Origin: Knoxdaviesia capensis
Taxonomy: Eukaryota; Ascomycota; Sordariomycetes; Microascales; Gondwanamycetaceae
NCBI GenBank assembly: GCA_001510575.1
Contig: LNGK01000010.1
Location: 1,239,825-1,303,824, forward strand
DNA length: 64,000 nt
Reading direction: 5' to 3'
Of the stretch, positions 43,613 through 55,900 are shown piece by piece. The stretch's first letter is position 1, and each line of letters begins with the position of its first letter. The notes under the pieces are model-generated. The model made no database searches. It saw only the letters and a list, made by a program, of their open reading frames with translations, and had not been told where the DNA came from. Both the position numbers and the translations under genes were made by a program.

Positions 43613-46600
43613 GGGGGATAAAACTTTGACCTTACCGATAGTACATGCACTAACATATGCAACCCGCACGCCGTAAAGCTACAGAGAGTGCACGAGACTG
43701 GATTCCAGCGGCGGAGGAGGGCCCTTGAGAGGTCTCTGAATAGCGTCTCCTTTCCCCCAGCATTCTTTGGAGCCGGGGGTGGCATGGGGGGGAACAAAAA
43801 TTGATGAAAAAAACACCCCCAGCTGGGTGTGTGTGTGTGTGTGCACGACCGAAATAGAGAAACGGTCCTTATCTCTCAAGATAAAAACGACTAACAGAAA
43901 TCTGGGTTTACGTGTTTGTTATAGTCGGAGGATGTCGCAGGCAGGATTCGTGGTGTGGTTCGTTGTGCACAACGGGTAGGCCCGTGTATAAGTCGGGGGT
44001 GCGAGGCGACATAGCCCCAGGAGGATAAAAAAAGTCCCCTTCCACACAAGGTGTGTGTGCGTTTGTGTAGTGTCGAAGCACTTGAGGCATTAACTCTTAT
44101 CGACGCGACGGATCAGCACACACCTCCACCCTCCCCGATTTCGACACATCGAGTGTTGGCCAAGGGTGAGCGAGAAAGAAAATCGCTCGAGTGAGGGGAA
44201 AGAGAGGATCAGGAAGAAGAAAAAGAAAAAAACGAGGCCTCCTCTCCAAAAACCCATCCCACTCTGCCCATCCCACTTCACCACCCACGCCGTCTCTTCA
44301 ACCCGCCGTTTGCGGAAGAGACAGAGAAAGAGAGGAGGAACAGAGAAGAAAAAGAAAAAAGGACCAGATGAGGGGCGGCGCACAGCTGTTATCTCGATCG
44401 CTGGCGGGAGGGAAAATGGAGGGAGGGCCAAGGGGGGTGGTCGTGGTAGTATCGAGGGAGTGGGATGCGGGAGGGAAGACCAGCAGACTTTTTGAGGTTA
44501 AAGCAAGGCCGGTGTCCGTGGGGGGCATTCTCCGAAGGACATATCCATTACCTACCACCACGCACGCACCTACTATATTTCTGCATCTCGAGATCATGGG
44601 TGATCTGCCGACGCAGCGCTGCTCGTGACGAGCGCGTCGGACGACGGCGCAGAGCAGACGCCGCTCTACGGCCCCAAGCCCGGTCCCCCCCCAACCTGGC
44701 GATTTTCAGCACTGGTGAACCGATAGCGAAGCATATGAAGGGGGAGAGATTGGTGAGGGCCGTGGTGTCCCGCAGACCACAGCCGGGGGGAATCAAAAAG
44801 GAACCTTCGCCAACATGGACAGCCCACCATGCCCAGTCCGGGCGAGAGAATCAGAGAGCGAGCCAACACCCACCCCACACTTACACCACCACCCCCCTCC
44901 CGAAAGTCTCTGGGGAGCAGCACCCTTCTCCGCTTCCTTTTCGGAGTGGCCGGCCTCGTCGTCAACACCAGTGATACACCCAAACCTTTCCAAGAGGTCT
45001 GCCGTGGGGGATAGCTTCTGGCTATGAATAATCCCCTTCTAGAACCCCTCCCCCCTCCCCCCCTTTTAATGTCCTGCGTGTGGGGGTCCATTCTTCTGCT
45101 TCTGTTTGTTTGTTCCTCGAGAAGAGGGCTGAGTGGGCTGTTACAGACATAGGGTTGTGCGCTTCCTTCTCTGAGGCCTTCTCTCTCTCTCCCACACCAC
45201 CCCCGGTTTCCGTTCTCCTGCGTGGCAGGGGAACTTTGGAGCTTGTGAGGATCTTCTCGTTTCCCTGGCGGCCACACGCTCTCTCCATCTTGGCTGCTCT
45301 TTTGGCCCTTTTAGCGAATCTTATAACCCTGTTTGGTCCATCCCACCACTTTTCCATCACACGACGTGCGCGCGATGCCGGGCTCCTGCACTCCTACGCT
45401 AACACCGGCAGAGCGAATGCTCCCGGACCAGCGAACCACACCACATGGACATCCAGTCGGTGGCAGGCAATGATGACGAGCCTGCGTGGTGGAGTGGAGG
45501 GCGGAGGCACTGGGGAGGCCACAACCCCACGTGAGGGCTTTTGGTCCACGTACACCGTGGTATTTGAGCCTGCTCGTTCAGACTCGTTCCTAGATATTCT
45601 GCCAGGGCTTCCATTTTGGGGGGAAGACGCGGGTTTGGTCACTGTGTTGGCGGTTGATATCCCGCGGAGGATGTAGTGAGAGAGACAACAAACGATTCGC
45701 TTTCACTGCTGGTCCCCGGTCCTAGACAGTGACGACAGGCCGCATTTTCTTTTTTTCTTTTCTTCGCCTCCTCCTCGCCTACCCATAACCCGGCCGGGCC
45801 ACAGCGCTGGGAAACATGTCCCATGGGGCCACCCTCGCCGCCTGGGTGTTCTGCTCCCCAAGTCCCAACAACCCCATGCGCATAAGCGACAGGCCAAGAA
45901 AATCCCACCGAAACAGGGAATTAAAAAAACACAAGTCCTCATTCTTCTCTCTATCTCTCTGCAACTCCTCGCAACGGGCACACACGATACAAGTAGTGTT
46001 CAGTATACTGTATATTCCTGGCGCCTTACCCCGTTCCGCGCTGGCTGGTGACCGAAGCTTGTTTCCGCTCGCCCACGGTATTTACATACAGCTCCGGCTT
46101 AGGCTGCGTGGCTAGCCCATCCCCGCTTGGCAACGCGTAAGTCTCATGTCCCGAACGGACGGCTAGGCTCTAACGCAGGAAGATAGCGGCCTATTTCGAC
46201 TAGTGGGAAGAGGGCCGAGAGCTGGGGGGCGCGAGAGGAACAAACAACCTCCACCTATGGCTTTCTTCCCATGCGAGGAGGAGGAGGAGGATGATGATGA
46301 TCAAGTGGCAAGATGCCGCAATTTACTTCATGGAACGACGAGAAGGCACAATCTGTAGACAGATAGATAGACGGTCGAAGACGGCGAGGGAAAGCACATA
46401 AGCGAGAAATCCGTGCGAACTGGGTTTAGCTTGCCCTCAGCTGGGGGGGGGTTCCAGGCTCGGTAATGAAGAGAGAGTGGTTTTCTGACCTGTATCTTTT
46501 TTGGTTCTCCGTCCAACTTTCTCTCCCGTATCTCTTCGGCCTTTTATTTTTCGTTTCTCTTGGTCCACGTTTCGAGAGCCCCCCCTTCCCCCCCCCAGAA

Positions 46601-47482
46601 GCGAGAAGCACCAAACCTCCTGCACGTCTAGCCCGCATCATCGTTTCCCTGCGCTTCCCGACTCCACGGACTGGCACACCACATAGCGCCGTCGATCATG
46701 CCCCCCTCCAGCTAGCTGGCACCTGCACTGCGCTCGCTGAAGAGACCAGAAAAAAAGAAAAAGCAGACACATCATATTTTCCGCAGGATGCGGTGAAGCG
46801 AAGCAGGCTCACGAATCAACGAGGCGTGCGTGTAAGTGGGCCGTCTGCCGCCGCGATTGGCTGCTGTGGAAAAGGGGAGCTGAAGCATGGGGAGATGCAG
46901 TATGGGTTCCCCGGGAGCGTGTGTGTGGGCGGTATCAGACCGAGAGAAAGTGGGCAGATGAAAATGGACAGATGAAAAAAAAAGAAGAAAAAAAGGACGT
47001 GCAGATAAACACCTCGTTGGAGTACTGGAGTTTTTCAGAGAGGGAAAGATTTAAGTCAGCGAGCCGAAGCAAATCCTGCACGGAGGTAAAAGTGGGAACT
47101 ATGTCCGGAGGACACACACTTGCTGGTGTTTGTCTTGGAGTGTGTCTGGAGCCGGACGGACCCCCCCAGACTCTCTCTCGTCCACCAGAAACTCGACACC
47201 GTGGAGGAACAACCCCGTGAGGACCTTCCGGCGCGGGATCGATCGGGCTGGGTCCGGGCGATGGGCTCTCCAGCCTCCAACAGCAACACCCCGGAGCCCT
47301 GGCACGTCTGCTGTGTTTGTCCTTGTGCCTCTTCCGCCGTCCGCGGGCTTCACGGACGGTGCTAGTACCCGTGCTATGATACGTCCATGCCTATATCTCG
47401 AAAACTGTTTTGTCTCCCTCCAACAGCCATTCCACTCCTTGAGCCTTGACTTGGGGTTCACCGGCTCCTCTTTTTCTTCAAT

Positions 47483-47531
<49 letters not shown>

Positions 47532-50500
47532 CCAAGGGGAAAGCATAGCCCGTCTCTCCCCGGCTCCACACCCAGGTTTCTCCAAACCCAACATTCACCC
47601 AATTATCATACCCCGGGAAAAAAAAAAGAGAGAACCAAAGAAGAAAATTGGAGATGCTTGGTGCGTGTCTGTCCCACTGGTCAACGGCCACTCCGCCAGC
47701 TCCCTCGCTCCTCTGTCCTGCGAGGCCATGGTTGGCCCTCGAGGATGGACCGCCAGCCCTGGCCGTAAACCACGTCGAGTTGAGTTGACGACAGTTGCAG
47801 CAGCAATGTGGATAGCGCGCACACCGCGGGGGCCGGAGACTCCACCCCCCCGGGGGGCGGGGCACGTCTGCATTCTGCATGCAGTCTTCATGTACAGTAC
47901 ACCGTGGACTCTTCAATGGGTTCCCGGCGTCCAAACAGGCGAACCTCACCACGCCTCACGCCACAGACGCCAAAACTCCTCCCGCCCCTCAGTTACAGTC
48001 CGTCGGGAGAGTGAGACCAGACAGACACCATCCCCAGGGCCAGGGCCACACACACAGCTCGGTCCGGAGTCGCACCCCGCCAGCCACCGCTTTTGTGTCT
48101 GGTGCTGCTGGCTGGGTGCGCTGGGTGTTCCAGATCTGGGTGGCGCTTCTGCTGGTTTTTATGAAAAGCGTTATATATATTTTTTAATCTTTGTTTTATT
48201 TTGTTTTTACATAACCAGTACCAAAGAACGCCCCCCTCCCCCGTCAAAGAGAAACGCCGAAAAAACAAAAACAAAAAAGCAGTTCGTGGAGATGGGCCCC
48301 TGATCCCTGCCTGACAAGCAAACACCGGTTCCCACCCACTCACTCATACTGAACATAATACGTGGGTACGACTGTACTAACGGCTTGTAGGTATAAGAGT
48401 TGCAGTGCAGGAGGACCCGGACTCAGCGGCGGCCTGCAAGGCCAACGCAGACAGGATTGGCTTCTCTCCAGGCCCGGACTTACACGAGAGACAGAGAGCG
48501 AGAGACAGGAAAACCAGGCGTGCACTCGTAGCTTATACTGGACAACTACCCCCGTAAGTCAAGAGAGAGCCAGATCCTCAGCCCCCGTCTGTCGCCAGGA
48601 CGGCATGAATCTGCATCCCGCCCGTGTAAGCCCAGTCCCGTTGTTCCTCGCTGGGACAGACACCGCCGCATGGAGCCTTTTTTATTTTTTTTTTTTCCCT
48701 TTTGCTTGCGGCCTGTGACCGTACCTCGTCCCGAGACTGGCCCATCTGCTTCCTTTTTGTGCTGCTCGTTTGCTTCTTCTCTCTCTGGCACTGGCGCTGC
48801 TGGCACCTTTTTCCCTCGCCTTGCAATCTCGGCCCGGCCTGGTTGATCTGCACTCTATCCACTTACTTATCCACTCTTCTCTCGCTGTATTTCTCCACTG
48901 AGGAGTCAGGTTCTCGCGCGCCGTGTCTCGCGGTCATATGCACCCTCAGCAAAAAGAACAACAAAAAAGAAAGAAGAAAAAGAAAATCTTGAGAGGTGAG
49001 ACTGACTCCCCAGGGAGCCTCATCCTCCTATCCAGCTCGCCGATCGTGACCGCGTGTCTCAGACAATGCAAGTCGATACCTGTTTCTCTCTCTCTCTCTC
49101 TCTCGTCTAGATCGACATAGTGTCTTCTGACAGGGGAAAACAGAAGGGATAGGAACACACCCCACCCACCTCTTTTGTCCCCCAACATTCTCCCAAGCAC
49201 TCACTCACACATACTCACACATACTCACACACTCACTCACACAACTCCTCCGTGTTTTTCGGCTTCATTAGCGAGCGAGCGAGAGAGAAAGTGCCTGGGC
49301 TTGTGTTTCTGTGGTATGGTGTATGGTGTAGTGCAACGGCGCAACGTCCCCGTTTTTCTTCATCTCAACTAACAAGCAACTAACACCCGAAAGGAAACAA
49401 GCACGGGGACCACTTCAACTCACTCTCAACTCGACTCACTCGCTTCAGCTCAACCCGTCCACACACACATACCCCCCAAGAAAGAGAAAACGGCCCCTAA
49501 ATGGATAACTCCCTATTACTTCTTCCATCTCTCTCTCTCTCTCTCCTTCACTTGCAGGAAATCCACAACTCTCATGCTAACCTTTCCGCCTAAATTCCGC
49601 TAAGTCCTCTCACCAACACTCCGTAGATTTCCACCGTTACACAACAACCCCCGCTCCACGTCCCGGAGCCTACGGCCGTCAACCGCCGAGCACACCCCCC
49701 GCCCGTAGCCGGCCCTCCTCCGAGAGACCTCTTGTGTCACACACCAAACCCACACGTCACCTCGCAAGCATGTAGTAGTTTAACCGCACTTCAAAATTAG
49801 AAAGAGACAAGAAAGAACAAATGTGCTGTTGCAAGCGCCTGCGTTAAGTATAATATCTAAAGGGGAAAAAACAAAAACCAAGAACCAAAAAAAAGGCAAA
49901 AAAAGAGAACAACTCCCCTCGCCCCCCGCTCCCCCTCCCAAAAAAAGAAAGAAAAACAAAAGGTAACAACTCTGAAATAGAACCAAAAAAAAAAAAGGAA
50001 CAACAACGAAGTTTTTTCTCTGTGCCGCGTGGCTTGGGTTGGCACCTCAGGGGGGATACAAAAAAGGAAGCAAGAAAAAAAAATACACACCAGAAAGAGA
50101 GGGTTTGGCTTGGCTGGTAACTTCTCGTCTCTGCTGTTCCGTCTCTCTTCCTCCCTTTCCCCCCTCGGCCCAACTCTTGTGGTAAAATGAAAAGTCTTTC
50201 TCATTTCTTTTGCTTGACTTTCCCCAAACTCCAAATGGTATTGTACAAGATCGTACAAGACACAAAAAGGAACGTTGAAAAGTTCAAAAAAAGAAACATA
50301 AGAAAAGAGGACGTAAAAAAAATGGAAGCAGAAGGAAACCCCATTTCACTCAAGCCCCCTTGGTTCCCTCCAACAGAAAAAAAAGAAACCATGAAAAAAA
50401 AGCAGAAAAAAAAAACCAAGAACTGACCAGATAAAAACCACGCATCCATAAAAAAAAAACGTATCGACCATCCTTCTCTGGAGACAGAAAGAGCTGAAAC

Positions 50501-51270
50501 ACCGTTTGACAAGGATAGAAAAGCACTAAAGGGCAAACAGAAAAGGAAAAGCAAAGAAAAGGGCTAGATGGACGGGCTTTGACAAGGGGCAGGCAAAAAA
50601 GGTGAGAAAGGCACAAAAATGGACCAAAAAAGGGAGAAACGAAAAGGAAAGAAAAAAGCATGGACTGGATGGATCAGCGCGTGTTTCTCGTGCCTCTTCC
50701 AAGAGCTCCAGGGGAAAAAGAAAGAAACCTGTCGTAGCTTGGACTTTCTCGTGAATCGTCAGCTGTGTCGTCAGCAGGGCCCCAGGGAGAACCACCCAAT
50801 TCGGATTTGTCCAACTCTCAGACCGCATCAATCCGGGGAAAAGAAAAAAAATCCTGCATGTCGAAACGGTCCCACGAGAGAGCCGTCCATGGTTGAGAAT
50901 CCCAGAGAGTAAAGGGAAAAAGAAAAAGGCAGACACTCAGGCCGTCGGAAGCCCGAATGAAGGGAACGCAGAGAAAAAAAGACAGGGAAATGGAAGAAAC
51001 GGCAGGGGAATCGAGAACCAGATTTGACTGGGTGCACATCCGGGGTAGTCGAGCACTGCTGCTTGTTTTTCTTCTTTCTTTTCTTGGAAGTGATGGGCCG
51101 TCCCAAGACGGGAGAACAACTAAATTGGACTTGTTGATCAAACGGCGAGATTTGGGAAGTGGCTGGATTGGGAAATACGAGGATGGATAAGAATCTGGAG
51201 AGGAATGGAGCTGAGACGACGTGGAAGAGAGCATGAAAAACACCCGAGACCGGAACAGTCCGGTGCTAGT
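43613..51270. other. 7.7 kb simple-sequence-rich region with no recognisable gene
   Basis: G-runs and mixed sequence on the left. A (CT)22 microsatellite lies at 47484-47528, (CT)n at about 49082-49104, and GTACAGTAC in a larger palindrome at 47891-47901. A long A/G-rich block on the plus strand spans about 49800-51000 and probably includes the U/C-rich 3' flank of the dsRBD gene. I examined the open frames on both strands and found no domain or credible splice structure. Confidence 0.5.
47484..47528. repeat. (CT)n microsatellite
   Basis: About 22 uninterrupted CT dinucleotides. No associated gene. Confidence 0.95.
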
Positions 51271-51839
51271 CTACCAGGCGGGAGTGGTCGAGGCATGGTT
51301 GTTGAGATAGCTCAGGGCCATCTCGGCGGCATCCTCTTTGGCGTTGTTGAGGTTGTTGCCGTCGTACCAGAAGCGGGCCGAGATGGCGGTGCCGTTGACA
51401 ATCACCCGGCTCGACCAGGCAGTCCGGCCGCCTAAGGAGAAAAAAGAAAGCATGTTAGGGACGGGCGTGGTCTTAGGAGACGGTGTTCGGAATTATGGGT
51501 ATGTCCGGTGTAACGGCATTGTCTGAGCAAGGGAGAAATATTGCAGCGTCGAAGCACGCGACCAGCGAACTCGAAGCCACAGCGTCCGAGGACCGACCGA
51601 CACAGAAGGGCAGGGAAACAGAAAAGAAGAAGAAGGAGACTGAACTAACCTCGTCTGTCAGACACAATCTGGAAGTGCGGGTACTGGATGTGGGCGTCCC
51701 GGCAAGCTTCTGCGGCGGAAGTCAGTATATGAGCTCGAAGAAGCGATGTTAAGCACGCGATGGAGGGCGGTTCCTTACCTTCGAGAAGCTCCTGCCACCG
51801 AGAAGCACCACCGCTATAGCTGGACGAAGTAGAAGACAT
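51271..51839 (-). CDS. Small single-dsRBD protein, three exons
   Basis: A 93-aa protein made almost entirely of one double-stranded-RNA-binding domain. Exons are 51839-51779, 51709-51650 and 51431-51271. Introns of 69 and 218 bp have donors GTAAGG and GTTAGT and acceptors CGCAG and CTTAG, each phase 1, with frame restored at both joins. The order of elements fits a dsRBD. WQELLEEACRDAHIQYPHFQ is helix 1 and the following loop. IVSDRRGGRTAWSSRVIVNG and ISARFWYDGNNLNNAKEDAA give the strands and the start of helix 2, and EMALSYLNNH ends it. NNAKEDAAEMAL corresponds to the usual KKxAKxxAAxxAL RNA-contact helix, with fewer lysines than a strong binder. There is no catalytic domain, so a role in Dicer/Argonaute pathways or elsewhere cannot be assigned. 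It is the only supported gene in about 20 kb. Confidence 0.85.
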
Positions 51840-52878
51840 GGTGAAGAGAAGGGAGATATGGGTGGGTGGGAAAAGAGAGAGAGAGAGGTGGCTGAGACGG
51901 GCGATGTGAAGGCGAGAGTGCAGAAAAGTCGTAAGACGGGCGAGAGAGATGAGGCCAAGTCAGGCGAGGTTTTAGGCGTGGGCGAGAGAAGCGTGGGGTT
52001 TGGGAGGTATCTTGGAGGGGAGGATTCTTGACAGCTGAAGTTACTCAAGGAACCCTGGGCGAGAGAGTGAGAGAAAAGAGAGTGAGTAGACGGGAGTTTC
52101 CACACAGTAGAAAAAGTGCAAAAGAGAGAAGGGATGGACGAAGGAAGAAAACAGCAGTGGTATATAAGACGAAGCAGCAGACAACAAGAAGAAGGTACAA
52201 GAGTGGGATGATGGGATCAGTAGGATGGAAAGAGTGAAGATGATGTTGATTGGAATGAGGAATAGAGAGAGAGAGAGAAGAGAGACGGAAAGATTTGGAA
52301 GAAGAAGACGGGGGGGGAAAGGGTCGAGATATATAGACTTTACAGCAAAACGAAGTATCGAGCAAGAGAGAGACACACACACACACAAGCAAGGGAAGCA
52401 GAAACACAGACAAGAGAGAGAAGAGAGAGATTTACGTACAAGCATTTGTTGGACAGAAGAAACACAGCAGGTAGCACTGACAGGTCGAGCTGGCAAGAAA
52501 GAGGATGCCTTAGCTAGGGGAGGGGGGTACCCCTTCAATGCTTCCTTTTTTTTCTTTTCTTTTTTTTCTGTTCTCTGCTGGTGTGTGTCTGTCCATCCAA
52601 ACACCTCACCTCACTGCACGCACACCCCTAGCAAGCACGGGTGGTGGTTGTAATACTTGGATCTGCTTTCCTGCCCTGGAACCAGTGCCCTACACATATT
52701 GCAAGTGTCTCTGCCTCTCTCTCTGCCCCAGCCCAACGGAACAGGGCTTCGCTTTTCCTAGCTGCAGGAGACTTTCCAGCTACGAGGAACACCCAGCACT
52801 GCCAGAATTGACCTGTCCCATTCTGTGGGAGATCCAGGGCCTGGGGATAGGGAGGAGGGGGGGACCCTGGGGCCGTTG

Positions 52879-52911
<33 letters not shown>

Positions 52912-55900
52912 CTCTTCGCTAGAGCCCTTTCTCCTTCGGTATAGTGTTCTATGTAGGCCGTCTCAGCCCAACTCCACGGCTCTCTCCCAACCCACTACCA
53001 CGACAAACATGCTGGGTTGCTTCGGCACCACATACACCCCCCCCTGCCCTGGCCTGCGCCAAACAACGAACGGAACCTGCAGGCCACAACAGCGAGTTCT
53101 GCTAAAGCTGTCCCGACAGACCGGTATAGCATCGCATTGAGCGTCTGGGAATTCGCACGCTCCTAGCAAACTCCTGAACTCCTGACAACACGAGACAGAG
53201 AGAACGCAAAGAGCACAAGAAGACGCAAATACCGTTCGTGTGCTTCTCAGGGGCTTCAATCTCGCCAGCCGTCGAGGGAGGGCAGACGAAGCTTTTCAAA
53301 CACATCAAAAGGAAGAAAGAAAAAAAAGGCAAACACGCAAACGCTGCTGCTCAATGCACATATCCGAACACACAACACAGGCCGGGTTGGCACAGCTTGG
53401 TCGGCCTCCCTGCTTCCCCGGGCCCGGGAGAAGAGAAGAAAAACACGATATATAGGAGTCTCACCTTCTGCTCGCTCTGCTTGCTTCTGTTGGGGGACGC
53501 AGGGTATTCAAACCTGCCTGGCTGAGATGCGACAGCAAAAAGAAACACACCACAAAAGAAAAAAAAAGAAGAAAAAAAGGAACATCGCCGTTGCGGGCCC
53601 TGGCCTGTCTCACCGCGGCTGCACAGCGTGCCGCGAGCACATACACTCACTCCACGCACGCAACCCGCGCACTCGCACGCATCTCTAGCGAAATCGGCCT
53701 CTCTCTGTGCCGGCATGTGCCTCTTTTCTTCACAGAACCCACCGACGATGAACAACCCCCGGCCTGGTCCAGGGTTAAAAAATAAAGACTAAAAAATAAA
53801 AATAAAAGCTTTTCCTCGGAGCTGGTGGGCTGGGAAAATGGGGGAACAGCGTGCTGCGTGGGATGCCAGTACGTTATGGTTATCATTCAAGTCTTCGCTC
53901 CCACCGCCAGATCGACCCCTTCCCCCCCCCGGTTTGTGACCCCCATCCTACGAGCGATGTGGGAAGTGCCATTCCCGACTGGTCTTCAACACAAGACGAG
54001 AGCGAAAGGAAGAGAGAGGGGAGAATCCCCGGCCGATGACGAAACAGGAGGAGAAAGAGAGGGCCGTGGGCTGCGGCAGTGCCCCGCGAGAGAATTTTCT
54101 CTCGTACGTGTTCCTTGAGAGGGGAGAGATCGTGGGTAGCGAGACCCGAGGCTGAGGGGCGGGAGGAGAGAACAGGCGAGCTCGTAGCGAGAACTGAGAT
54201 GGCAAAAACACCCCCGAGCTCTTGAAAGAAGAAGAAGAAGAAGAAGAAGAAGAAGAAGAAGAAAAGAAGAAGTGAAAAACGGCACAGCAGGGAACAGACT
54301 TTCCTATTCCAAAACGCACCATACCCAAACATTTTCCAACATTTTCCTGACTCTTTTGTTTGCGGTGCTGGGGATTTGCTCTGTGTCAATCCTTCGTTCG
54401 TTTTATGAGCCTGACTTACACCTCACACCACACTCGGCTTCCGGTTTAGTGTGCGTCCTCGGGACAGGGTATGCAAAACGCACACGAGAAAGAGGAAACG
54501 AATGGGGCAAGAAATCAAATTTACCGGACATCGGAAGTTAAATTAAGCAGAAAGAGGCGGAATAAAACCACAAACGAACGAGACTCAGCCCGAAAAGTGG
54601 GATGAACGCTTCTTTTTCTGGCGGTGTCCCAGTTAAGCCGGAGGCGTGTAAGTGGGCTTGCTGGACCTGGACGGCGTTGGGATCACTCATCTCCACAATG
54701 GGGGGACGGTTGGAGATAAGCTTCTTTTCTTGTTTTTTTCTGCCTTGGAAAAACATCTACACTTTGATTTTAACCCTCGTTCCCGAATATGGCAAACCCA
54801 CACATCAAATCCTACTCTCAGTTCCCACGGCCCTCTCGCCAGGTCCCACCACGAACAGCGGAAGACCACGGAAAATACACCACCCCAGAAAAGAAAACCT
54901 CCGGGGCGGTATGAGGGCATGTGTGGGTAGTAAGTACCGACCGCAGAAGCAACCAAATAGGAAGATAAAAACGTAGAAATATAAACCACAGAGGCCAAAC
55001 GCGAAAAGAAACGGGCCGGGGAAAACGAAGCAAGTTTTGGAAAATAGGGGGAGGACCGTGGGAGAGAGAAAACTCTGCGTTTCTGGCTTTGGATTCCTTC
55101 ATTCGCTTCCTTCTTCGTGATACGAGCAGGAAAACGGACAGGAAGAAGAAACGGGGTGTTTTTTTTCTCTGTCTCGGGTCGGCCGCCGGATTGCTTTTGC
55201 CCGGCGTGCCTCGTTGGTCCGTTCCCCCTGCCAGTCGAGAGACTCTGTGGATAGTACCAGTACGAAAATATCCTGCTTCTTCTGCTCTTGTAATGTGCCT
55301 TCGTCGTTTCTTTTGCTTCTAATGCCTGGCCATCCACGCTCAACATCCCAAAGGAAGAGAAGAGAAAAAAGAAAGAATGATATCTCCCCCCCTAGTCCTC
55401 CGTTTGACCCTATGCCACCATGCAAGTTTACCCTACGGAGCACAGCATACAACACACCCTGGCAACATTATCCGCCGCTGCCATTTCCCCCTCCCCCTCC
55501 CCCCCCTCCTCCGCGATCTATTAGCCCGGAACCGCAGTAGTGCCGTAGCATCGTAGGATTCCGATGATATGCTGGGACAAGCAGCTCATATAGGGCCGGG
55601 GGGGTGTGTTAGGCCAGAGACCGCAAACCCACGACACACATAACCAAAAAGAAATACTCCTGCAGCAGCAACAACACGGGTGTGTGAGGACGGGCACCAC
55701 ACGGCATAAGAAAGCATGAAACCCAGTCAGCTTTTGGGATCAAGAGTCTGGGCATTACAAGGAAGAGAAAGAGAGGACGGCGAACAAGAAAAAAAGAAAA
55801 GAGGCCCAGTTCCGCCGCGATTCTTTTGTTCTCTTTTCTTTTCTTTTCTTTCACGCCCCCCCTTTACGCCGTTTATCTTCAGTATACGGGTTACCGCGTA

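Noticed and set aside
53505..53525. GCAGGGTATTCAAACCTGC, tRNA T-arm-like
   Set aside because: The loop is nine bases instead of seven and no further tRNA features flank it.
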